A stretch of DNA of 47,340 nucleotides, taken from NCBI GenBank assembly GCA_035536185.1, contig DATLOM010000001.1:1-47340 (forward strand), read 5' to 3'. Each line of letters opens with the position of its first letter. Positions within the stretch are counted from its first letter, which is position 1. Shown here piece by piece: positions 8,798-17,300 of this stretch. The notes under the pieces are model-generated. The model did no database searches and had not been told where the DNA came from. It worked only from the letters and a program-made list of their open reading frames with translations. The DNA comes from GCA-2861595 sp035536185 (GTDB lineage: Bacteria > Actinomycetota > Acidimicrobiia > Acidimicrobiales > GCA-2861595). Made by a program: the position numbers and the translations under genes.

Positions 8798-9277
8798 CTA
8801 CCGGCGACGAACCTTCCATCGGTACCGGCGGGGTGCGCCGGGCATCTCCACCACCTCGTTGTCGGTGGTCAGGCGGACAAGGGCGTTGGCAACCGCTCCT
8901 GGAGATCGCCCGAGCGCCTTGGCGATGGCCCCCGGCGTCATCTCCCGGTCGGGTCGGCTACGCACGTGGTCGAGCACCAAAGAACGCAGCTCCCCCTTGG
9001 CGAGGCGGCCCGCCGCTGCCGGGAGCTGGGCCGACGAGTGCTCTCCGGTCGGGTTGTCCATCGCCGACCAGCGGTCGGGCTGGCGTCCCCGTCGCCCGCT
9101 CTTGGGGCTCGGGCGTCGGGCCGCCCTGGCCTCTTCCTCCAGCACGACCAGGGCGCGAGAGACGGTGGCGCGAACAAGGCCGGTGGCTTCGGCGAGGGCC
9201 GCTGGCGTGGAGTCGGGATTCTGAACCAATGCCTCATAGACGGCATCGGTGGTGGTCGGGATCACGGTGGTCGTCAT
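8798..9277 (-). CDS. Winged helix-turn-helix regulator
   Basis: A 159-residue protein containing two apparent wHTH units. The first is TDAVYEALVQNPDSTPAALAEATGLVRATVSRAL. The second is LRSLVLDHVRSRPDREMTPGAIAKALGRSPGAVANAL followed by a wing ending RRYRWKVRRR. A linker rich in Arg, Ser and Pro joins them. ATG 9277 has AAGGAG seven bases upstream; the longer upstream frame lacks support. Likely a DNA-binding regulator of the integrated element, upstream of the hairpin-bearing small gene on the same strand. Confidence 0.75.
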   Translation of the reverse strand: MTTTVIPTTTDAVYEALVQNPDSTPAALAEATGLVRATVSRALVVLEEEARAARRPSPKSGRRGRQPDRWSAMDNPTGEHSSAQLPAAAGRLAKGELRSLVLDHVRSRPDREMTPGAIAKALGRSPGAVANALVRLTTDNEVVEMPGAPRRYRWKVRRR

Positions 9278-9554
9278 GGGTGCTCCTTGGTTGGCCGGTT
9301 TGGGTCGACGTCGATGTAGCTCCAGATCGATGCCATCTTCAAGGGCCAGCGTGAAGTATTTGTCAGCGGCAGGCGACCTTTCAACGACAAGTGGTAGATG
9401 GGCTGACAGCCGCAAGAAAGGGCTGGGCTCCTACTGTGTTCCCGTGGCACCGGGCCAACAGCATTCAGCGTCAAGAGGACTGTTTCGCCAATTCCAACGC
9501 GACCATCGGCCCTTGTCGGCCCGCCTACGTGCCATTGCTCAGCCCCTTGTGGCA

Positions 9555-10847
9555 ATGGTTCAACAGTTCGATGCGGAACGGTTCTTGGCTGATGATGAGA
9601 GCTTGGTGCAGGAACTCATTGGGATGGCGATGTTCGAGCCACCGAAGCTGCGTGGTGCTGAGGTGGCGTCATCACGAGAGGACGGTGGCACGTCGCGGCC
9701 CGGATTCCAGCGCGGCACCTGGGTGCCAACGAACCGCCACTACATCGCGATCCAGGTGGAAGGCGACCATGAGCTGCTTGAGTTTTGGCCCGATCAAGAT
9801 GATGACGGCCTGGTTCCCATCGCTGCCGAACTGGCTGATCTCGACGTCTCCACCTCGGACACGACTGCGTACGACTACGAGAAGGAGATGCGCCGCCACG
9901 AGCTTCTGCTGACGGCGGAGTTGTGGAGCATCGGACTCCGAGATGGCCCCGACTCGTGGGCGCTATTCACTTTCGTGGATCTCACCAGTGCCGAGGAGGA
10001 GGAGGTCTCCGAAGGTCGGCTTAACCCCAGGTCCTTGGCTGATCAAAACCGCGCACGGATTGAACCCATTGTCGAGTGCATCGCTCAGCAGGCGGCTCGA
10101 TTCCTTCAAGAAGACCTGCCGCAGACTCTCCGTCAGGCGGTGGCCAACCGAAGGCGTCGTGTGAGCGCGCAAGCGGCGGTGAGGCAGGCCCTGACGTGGC
10201 CCGAGGGATGGAAGGCGGAGCCGCCAAAGCTTGAGCTCTTGCCTCTTCCGACAAGCGTCGAGATGCCTAGACCAACTGACGTCGCGCTCTCCCATCGGCC
10301 ACGACTCGCCCCAGCGACCTTCATCGAGGTGCAGAGGATCATCCGCGTCTGGGCAGACGGCGTTGAACGCTATCCCGCTGCGTTCGGTGGTCTACACGAG
10401 GACCGCTTGAGCGACCTTCTTGCCGCCACCCTCAACGCGTCCTTGCCGGGTGCCAATCGAGAGGTCTACTCCCGCGGCGGCAAATCCGACATCTTCATCA
10501 GAGCCGATGTTCTTAGCGAGGGAGCCGGGCCAGCCAAGGTCTTTATCTGCGAGTGCAAGTGGTGGAGCGGCCGGTCTAACTTCTCGGCCCACCTCGAGCA
10601 GCTCTTCGGGTACCTCGAAGCCAAGGACACTGCCGCGGTCTTGGTCTACTTCGTTGGCACTCAACAGCCTCGGAAGGTCCGCGCAGACGCGCGAGCCGCC
10701 TTGACTACGCCAGAGTGGACGGAGGAGTTAGAGGCGGTGGTAGCGGGCTGGCCGGTCGTGCGCTACCGCTCGTTCGACGGCCTCGTAGACACCTGTATCG
10801 CGTTCATCGACCTACCGAGGCCCAAGCGACGGGCCGCTAGCGGTTAG
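9555..10847 (+). CDS. Hypothetical protein with PD-(D/E)XK nuclease-like C-terminus
   Basis: A protein of about 430 residues, acidic in its N-terminal half (for example DQDDDGLVPIAAELADLDVS). The C-terminal part has the order expected of a PD-(D/E)XK nuclease core: a helix HEDRLSDLLAATLNA (Glu/Asp), then GGKSDIFI (Asp), then KVFICECKWW (E-x-K), and a following helix QLFGYL. This layout is typical of restriction-endonuclease-like proteins that use the full E-D-ExK set. The start is uncertain: ATG 9555 has no good Shine-Dalgarno, and GTG/TTG codons upstream in frame are possible. It stands alone; a defence role is possible but unproven. Confidence 0.65.
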   Translation: MVQQFDAERFLADDESLVQELIGMAMFEPPKLRGAEVASSREDGGTSRPGFQRGTWVPTNRHYIAIQVEGDHELLEFWPDQDDDGLVPIAAELADLDVSTSDTTAYDYEKEMRRHELLLTAELWSIGLRDGPDSWALFTFVDLTSAEEEEVSEGRLNPRSLADQNRARIEPIVECIAQQAARFLQEDLPQTLRQAVANRRRRVSAQAAVRQALTWPEGWKAEPPKLELLPLPTSVEMPRPTDVALSHRPRLAPATFIEVQRIIRVWADGVERYPAAFGGLHEDRLSDLLAATLNASLPGANREVYSRGGKSDIFIRADVLSEGAGPAKVFICECKWWSGRSNFSAHLEQLFGYLEAKDTAAVLVYFVGTQQPRKVRADARAALTTPEWTEELEAVVAGWPVVRYRSFDGLVDTCIAFIDLPRPKRRAASG

Positions 10848-10913
10848 TGCCCCGATGGCCTAGTCCTGCAGATCGCGTTGCCGGGGTCTTCTGCTCAAGC
10901 ACTAATGGATTCG

Positions 10914-11080
10914 TTCGCATTTGTTGCCGCATTCAAATCAGCAGCTCGATACCGCCTGCTAACGATTTTGCTAACGAACTCGGTATAACGCAATGACACG
11001 GGGCATAACCATTCGGACTACCGAACAACCGTGACACTACGGGCTATAACGGTAGGAGACGCACTGGACGAAACTGATTG
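10914..11080. repeat. Direct repeat copy 2, spanning a gene 3' end
   Basis: Second copy of the 121-287 repeat. It spans the stop codon of the minus-strand gene 11018-12472 and about 100 bp downstream. Positions 10931-11080 differ from copy 1 at two bases. The inverted-repeat arm at 10919-10926 is mutated relative to copy 1. It lies directly after the 3' end of the PD-(D/E)XK gene. Confidence 0.9.
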
Positions 11081-12472
11081 CCTGTAGGTGCCGGTGCCAC
11101 TGATGAAGCGGTGAGAGAAGGTAAAGGTCGAGGTGACCGAACCTTGGGGGATGGTCCGCGTCTCAGACAGCCCGTCGCCAAACTCCATCTTTAGCGTTGT
11201 TGCCCCGGCTGAGTCCTGTCCTGCTTTCACTGTCCAGGTCGCGTCGCCGGACGACGTAGTTTGAGCAGCGGGAGTGATAACTACCGGTTCCGGCCCCGAG
11301 TAGGCGTATAGCGTCGGTGAACTCTTAGGGTCGGCTGCATCGCCCCACAGGTGGTACTGCATGTCCGTCGGGGACCCGAACGTTGTGCCCATCTTCCACG
11401 TAAATTTGAGGTTCTGGCTGTACACCGACATAGCGCCGGCTCGGAAGCCGAACGCTTCGGCCGCGGCTTCGAACCGTTCGCTCGCCCCCGTGTCCTTCTC
11501 GACCTTGTCACCGGGTCCATAGTCCCCCATCTTGCCAATCTGGTTGTTTCGAAGATACGGACCAGGGCCGTCTTTGGAGGACACGTCCACCGGAGTATCA
11601 AAACCTCCCGAGGCATATTTGGCCTCTACTAGGTAGCCGAAAGGGTCACCGACCACGGCGCACAGCGCGTACTTCTGGTACTTGATTACAGGCCGCTGGG
11701 CGAAGCCATAGCGGCCTACGATGCCATCAGGACCCTGGCTAAGGCTGGCATCCTTGGTGACGCTCTCACTGCCGCTGACCTTCCAGTCGCTGCCACTCGC
11801 GCTGTACCCGGAATCAATCTTGTGCTCGCCCGCTTCCTTATAGACAAAGCTCGAAGTCATGTTGTCCCAGGCATGGAGTTCTCCCACCTTTGTACCCTTG
11901 TACTCCGGATCTCCGATGGCCTTCTTCCACCCGCCACCGTTGCAGATCGGGTCGCTGGACTCGCCAGAGGATGAAGCCGGTAGGGGCTCGAGCTCCAGGG
12001 TGAGGGGATCGACTGAAGGCATGAATGTGGCATCAGCTATCTTCAGCGGGGTCACAAATGCTGTCGCGTAAGCAGCTTGATCCGCGTGCTCCTCCAAAAC
12101 GGCCGTAATCGTCACGTTCAGGGAGTCCGCGGCGTTGACGAGCGGAGTAGTCGTTGAGTCTGGCGTGATCAAGAAGGAGAAGGTCCCGGACGGCCCCGTC
12201 ACGACTTCCCCGAGTGGCACCAGGGGGACGTTGCCGTGCTCCGAGACGTTCTTGCCGTCCGCCGTCGCCCAGACCCGTGCCCCGCTAGCACGAGAGCCGT
12301 CAGGAAGGATGACGGAGCCGAATATTGTACCGGCGTCGGTCGCGCTGGACGGAGCCGTTGGTAGGTAGAGAAGCCCGAGTAGGAACATCAGCGTCGCGAG
12401 CAGGTTCCAACGCCACCTCCGAACGCCGCTTCTTCTCGGCGTGATCGCTCCTGCACCATTGCTTCTTGCCAC
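11018..12472 (-). CDS. Large secreted protein with C-terminal PKD-like domain
   Basis: A 484-residue protein. Residues 1-45 are a signal peptide (RR-rich n-region, LLATLMFLLGLLYL core). Residues about 46-150 resemble a carboxypeptidase-regulatory/transthyretin-like beta domain: TIFGSVILPDGSRASGARVW and GEVVTGPSGTFSF. The middle (about 180-390) is Gly/Ser/Lys-rich and matches no family I know. Residues about 395-484 are a PKD-like domain (PAAQT, ATWTV, EFGDG, STFTFSHRF) with the same terminal sequence as the 225-1049 product. It lies 15 bp after the membrane-protein gene 12488-13195. Probably exported or cell-surface; function unknown. Confidence 0.75.
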   Translation of the reverse strand: MARSNGAGAITPRRSGVRRWRWNLLATLMFLLGLLYLPTAPSSATDAGTIFGSVILPDGSRASGARVWATADGKNVSEHGNVPLVPLGEVVTGPSGTFSFLITPDSTTTPLVNAADSLNVTITAVLEEHADQAAYATAFVTPLKIADATFMPSVDPLTLELEPLPASSSGESSDPICNGGGWKKAIGDPEYKGTKVGELHAWDNMTSSFVYKEAGEHKIDSGYSASGSDWKVSGSESVTKDASLSQGPDGIVGRYGFAQRPVIKYQKYALCAVVGDPFGYLVEAKYASGGFDTPVDVSSKDGPGPYLRNNQIGKMGDYGPGDKVEKDTGASERFEAAAEAFGFRAGAMSVYSQNLKFTWKMGTTFGSPTDMQYHLWGDAADPKSSPTLYAYSGPEPVVITPAAQTTSSGDATWTVKAGQDSAGATTLKMEFGDGLSETRTIPQGSVTSTFTFSHRFISGTGTYRQSVSSSASPTVIARSVTVVR

Positions 12473-12487
12473 GAAACTGCCTCTCTG

Positions 12488-13195
12488 TTAGGTGGCTTCC
12501 ACCACGAACTTCATTGTGCGATCCGACTGACTGACTGTCTGGCCATTCACCTCAGCAACTACACGAAACCCTGTAGCCATGAAGCGTCCGGGTCGAGTCG
12601 CGTGCATTTCCGCTAGGAGGTACCAGTCCTGAACCGGAGTTCCTTCGGAACCAGGTCCGGATCGGTCCCCGCAGCGCGCGACCGGCGGGCAGCTCGGGTC
12701 GAGTGTTACCTCGCTGACTATGTGGAAGTGCGGACGGTACTTTGCCGCTGCCTCCTTCCCGCTCGTGTGCCCGATGTAAGAAGGACTGGTTTCAGAGAAG
12801 CGGATGGCCCAGACCGCGTCGATTACAAGCCCCTCGGGAACATCTAGAATCTGCGCACGCAACAGATGGATAGGAGAGTTCCCCAACGGCCTTGGGGTGA
12901 CAACGTGGAAGAAGTGGGGCTCGCCAAATGCGGTCGGTGCTCCGGTAACCGTAAATACCGACGGTGATCTCACCAGGAAGTCGTCGTCGGTGCCGGATCG
13001 CTGGCCCAACTGCCACCAGAAGAGGAGCAAGGCGAGCACGAGGGCCAGCAGTACCCCAACCCAGCGGCGGAAAAGACGCCTCCGCCCAACACTCGCCCAC
13101 AACTTCTTGACAAGGCTTTCTTCGCCGGCATTCCCTAAAGGGGCAGAAACATCATCACTTTGATCGGTCTCTAGGGGCCGCTCTTCGCTGGTCAT
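12488..13195 (-). CDS. Single-pass membrane protein, unknown
   Basis: A 235-residue protein. ATG 13195 is preceded by AGGAGGGG with six spacer bases; an upstream in-frame ATG at 13273 is less likely. An acidic cytoplasmic tail (about 45 residues) and a basic RRRLFRRW patch precede one strong transmembrane helix (VGVLLALVLALLLFWW). The remaining ~150 residues would be extracytoplasmic and contain a CPPVARC pair of cysteines. It is followed after 15 bp by the large secreted PKD-like protein. This mirrors the 1106-1534/225-1049 pair, suggesting a membrane partner for a secreted protein. Confidence 0.7.
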   Translation of the reverse strand: MTSEERPLETDQSDDVSAPLGNAGEESLVKKLWASVGRRRLFRRWVGVLLALVLALLLFWWQLGQRSGTDDDFLVRSPSVFTVTGAPTAFGEPHFFHVVTPRPLGNSPIHLLRAQILDVPEGLVIDAVWAIRFSETSPSYIGHTSGKEAAAKYRPHFHIVSEVTLDPSCPPVARCGDRSGPGSEGTPVQDWYLLAEMHATRPGRFMATGFRVVAEVNGQTVSQSDRTMKFVVEAT

Positions 13196-13592
13196 GGTGT
13201 TCCCCTCCTGGTCCGGTCGCGAAATGGGCGAAGGCGTCCCGTCTCCGGGGACCAGGCTACGGAACGTGCTCATCGGTTAGCCGGCATGCAGATATCGCTG
13301 GCGACTCGCCGCCATGACTTCTGCAACGCCGCGGTCCGCCTGCGCGGCGGCCTCGATTGTTCGCACGTCCACATCCCCGACACCAAACTCGTCCTCAAGC
13401 CGCAGTCGTGTTTTCGACAAGCGACTTCCCCTAGCAGGACGGAACCGTACACAATGAGTGGTGCGGAGTCAAGAGGTTTCTTCGGCGCTTTTGAGGATGG
13501 TGTGTAAAGGCCCAGTAGTCGTCGCTGCGTGCGCGTTGTCTGGTACGGGTCGCACCGGTACAGATGTCCAAGCTTTGCCGAAGTAGTCCGCT
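13196..13592. other. 397-bp intergenic stretch without a supported gene
   Basis: A possible 108-residue minus-strand frame lies here, but it is basic, low in recognisable structure and overlaps the leader of the downstream gene. I do not call it. The stretch probably carries the promoter for the 13195-11018 operon. Confidence 0.4.
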
Positions 13593-14039
13593 TCAATCGG
13601 CGTGTTCGATCCGCCAGCCGGCGGCCACTTGGCCTTCGCGGTCCAGGAGTGCGAGGTAGGGGCCTGGCCGGACAGCCTCGGTACCCGGATCATCGACTCC
13701 GAGTACAAGGGCGTCGTTGCCCTCCAGGGCGAAGTTCAACGTCGGCCCCTGCGCTGTGAGCACAAGGAACAACCGCTCGGTGCCCTCAGCCGTGTGCAGC
13801 GAGAGGCCAGGGAAGCACAGATCCTCGCTCGCCGGGGACAGGTCACCGAGCACGGCTCGCACCCGTCCCCGGCGATCGGTGACCTCGAACCGACGAGCCC
13901 GGACAACGAGTTCCTCCGGACCCTGGCCCCCAGCCAGGATGGCCAGCAGGTCATCAACGACGGCGAGAGTCTGTGGGCTGGCATCAGCCAGCAAGTCAAC
14001 AACTGCATTGAGGCGGGGGTCGGTCCTAGGCTCGGGCAT
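13593..14039 (-). CDS. Small beta-rich protein, paralogue of the 8243-8644 product
   Basis: A 148-residue protein. ATG 14039 has a perfect AAGGAGG with a seven-base spacer. Residues about 10-45 are a helical region (LNAVVDLLADA...VVDDLLAILAGG). The remaining ~100 residues form the same beta-rich unit as the product of 8243-8644. The leader contains the covarying hairpin at 14068-14098. It is divergent from the RHS gene, so the hairpin lies in the shared upstream region. Function unknown; no catalytic motif is visible. Confidence 0.75.
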   Translation of the reverse strand: MPEPRTDPRLNAVVDLLADASPQTLAVVDDLLAILAGGQGPEELVVRARRFEVTDRRGRVRAVLGDLSPASEDLCFPGLSLHTAEGTERLFLVLTAQGPTLNFALEGNDALVLGVDDPGTEAVRPGPYLALLDREGQVAAGWRIEHAD

Positions 14040-14067
14040 GTCGGTTCCTCCTTGAAGGGACTGGCCA

Positions 14068-14098
14068 GGCCGGGGGGTGTGAGCGCACCGCCCCGGCC
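14068..14098 (-). promoter_or_regulatory. Conserved leader hairpin B (covaries with 8676-8707)
   Basis: On the minus strand: GGCCGGGG/CCCCGGCC (8 bp), a bulged C, an inner GGTG/CACC stem and a 6-nt loop, then TGGCC and a ribosome binding site before ATG 14039. Its architecture equals hairpin A, with one compensatory pair swap in the inner stem and an unrelated loop. It also lies about 210 bp upstream of the divergent RHS gene. Confidence 0.7.
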
Positions 14099-14311
14099 AC
14101 TGCAATTTTCGGACCGCAACGCCTACCGCTTGTTGCTGCGGCCCGTCAAGGGGCTGCTCGAAGCATCACCGTCGATCCTCGGACCCCGTGGTGGAGAAAA
14201 GTACCGAGCACCCCGTTTGCCCATCATGTACCCTTCGACCAAGCGTGGGGTGGTGAGTCAGTGCTCGCCCGTGATGGCCCTTCGGATGCGCGAACGGCAC
14301 TGGGAGGCACG

Positions 14312-17300
14312 ATGGGCTATCAGAGATCGATCGCCGCTGGCTGGCAGCGTCACGTCACGGCCTGGGTGGTCATAGCCCTCGCCGTCTGCCTCACGGCGAT
14401 CAACTTTCCGGCCTCGGCGGCTGGTGCCAAGCCAACGGTGGTTCTGGACCCGGACCAGGGCTGGTCCTACGGCGTCCACGATGGCACCACGCACAACTCG
14501 TTCCCGTTCAACCTGTCCATCGCCCAAGCCGTCCAAGCCAAGCTGCCGTCGTACTGCGCCGCTGACATCGTTGTGACGCAGACCTCGGACTCGCTGAGCT
14601 ATAGCCAGCGGGCCGCCCAGATGGCCAACGCCGATGTCTCGCTGACGGTTTCGCAGAACGCCAACACCGGCGCCGAGTGGGGTACAGAGTTCGACGGCGG
14701 CAGCTCGTCATTTGCTACCGCCGTACCCGCGAACCTGGCGTTTGGCCAGAGCCTGGTCGAGCAGCTGGGCAGCCGGACCGGCCGCCCCTACGAGAACGTC
14801 AACCAGGAGGAGACTGGCGGGCGGGTCTACCCGTACCCCGAGTTCGTCGGACTCGCCGGCACCTACGCCCACGTCTTCACCGGTTTCATCGACCACTCGT
14901 ACGACTGGGCAGTCCTCCAGAACGGCCAGGATCTGCTCGCTGACGCTTTGGTGGCTGCGATTGGCCAGTCGCTGCAGGCCCAGGGCTTCCAGTGCCTGGG
15001 CGACTTCCCGGCACTCCCCACCTCCGCTCGACTGCAGCAACTCCGGAATCTCGGGTACCAGCGTTTCCTCCGCTACAACGCCGACCCCATCTCGATGTCG
15101 ACGGGCAACTTCGCCACCTCCGAGGAAATCTTCACCCTGCCGGGCGTCGGTAATCAGGCGATCGACCTGACGCTCAACTACAACGCCCAGTCCGGGCAGG
15201 AGTCGCCGGTCGGTGTTGGCTGGCAGTTCGCCTACGGCGCCTTCCTCCAGCAGTACAGAGATGGATCGATCTTGGTGAACCTGCCGGACGGCCGCGCCCT
15301 GTTGTACGAGCCGGACGGTAGTGGTGGTTTCACCAGCCCGGCGGGAGCCTTCGCCACCCTGACACAAATCGACGACACGACGTTCAAGTGGACGACCACC
15401 ACTGAAACCTCACTCACCTTCGTCCAGGACGAGGCTGGCCGTGGCATGTTGACTGCCACTACCGATCGCCAGGGCAACAGTGAGGCGCTGGTCTACAGCG
15501 GCACTGGGGCCTTTTTCCCGAAGCTGGCGAGCATCATTGACCAGGCCGGCCAACAGGTGGCAGTGGCTACCAACGGTGATGGAAGGATTACCAGCTTTAC
15601 GCGCCCCGGTGGCGGCGTCTGGCAACTGGCCTACTCGTCAGCCGGTGACCTCATCTCAGTCACCTCGGCTCGGGGGACCGACCGTGAGTTCAACTACGAC
15701 ACCGAGCACCGCATGACCTCCCAGGTCGGCCAGGACGGCGTGACGTTCCTAACCAACACCTACGACAGCCAGTCACGAGTCATCAGCCAGACCAACGCCT
15801 TCGGTGACTTGCGCACCCTGGTCTTCGACGATGCCGACCGGACGACGACCTACACCGACACTGAAGGTGCGGTCACCGTCTACCACTGGAACGTTCTCGG
15901 CCAGGTCACCAAGGTCATGGACGCCATCGGCGGCGAGACAACGACTGGATACAACGCCGAGTTCCTGCCCACGACCGACACCAATCCCCTCAACCAGACC
16001 ACCGCCCGGTCCTACCACCCCTCTGGCCAGCCGGCATCGGTGACCGACCCGCTGGGCAACGCGACCAGCTCGACCTACAACGCCAGCGGTGACCGGACCT
16101 CCACAACGGACGAGGGCGGCACCGGCGGTTCGGCTCGCACGGTCGGCTACACGCTCAACGGCGACGGCCTGCCGACCACCATCACAAACCCTGACGGCAG
16201 CACGCAGGGCCGCACTTTCAACTCCTTCGGTGACATCACCTCGAGCAGCGATGAGAACGGTGACACCACCGGCAACAGCTACGACGCCCGTGGCAATACC
16301 ACCAGCGTCAGCGATCCGCTCGGCCGAATCACCGGCATGACCTACGACCTGGCCAACCGCCTGACTGCCGTTACCGACCCGCTCGGCCGCACGACCGCCT
16401 ACAGCTACGACGCCAACGACAACCTGACCCGCATCACGCATCCCAACGGCTCGACAGAACAGCGCAGCTACGACCTCAATGACCAGTTGCGGACGAGCAC
16501 TGACCGCCGTGGCGCCGTCACGACCTACACAAGGGACGCCGAGCTCAACATTACCCGAGTCGAGCTGCCCAACGGGGGTGTCATCCAAAACAGCTTTGAT
16601 AACGAGAACCGGCTGATCTCCACTACCGATCCCGAGGGCAACACAACTACCTACACGCTCGATCCGCTCGGCCGCCGGGTCGCTACCGAGGACGCTCGGG
16701 GCAACACCGCCGAGACGGGCTACGACGCCGCCAGTCGGGTCATCTCGCAGACCGACGCCAGCGGTGCCACCACGACCTTTGTACCGGACGCCAACGGGCG
16801 AGTGCTCACCGTGACCGATCCTGCCGCTGGCGTACTGGCCAACCAGTGGGATGAGGTCGGCCGACGCAAGAGCACGACTGACCAGCTCGGCCACACCACC
16901 AGCTACACCTACAACTTCCGTGATCTGGTGCTCACGACGACCGACCCAGCCGGCGGCGTCACTACCAACAGCTACGACCCGGCTGGCCGTCTCATTTCGC
17001 GGACCGACGCAGCCGGTGCCATCACCAGCTTCAGCTACGACGCCGCCAGCCAGCTGACCAAGGCCACCGACGCCCTGGGTGGCGTCACCTCGTTCACCTA
17101 CGACCCCGCCGGCAACCAGCTCACCATCACCGACCCCAACGGCAACGTCACCGCTACGGCCTACAACAGCATGAACGAGCCCGTCAGCCGTACCGACGGA
17201 AAGGGCGAGACGTGGACGATGACCCGTGACGACGGTGGGCTCATCACCGAAGAGTCGGACCCGCTGGGCCACGACACCACGCAGGTCTACGACGCCAGCG

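Noticed and set aside
13270..13596. 108-residue minus-strand frame
   Set aside because: No ribosome binding site, no recognisable composition, and it fills the probable promoter region of the downstream operon.
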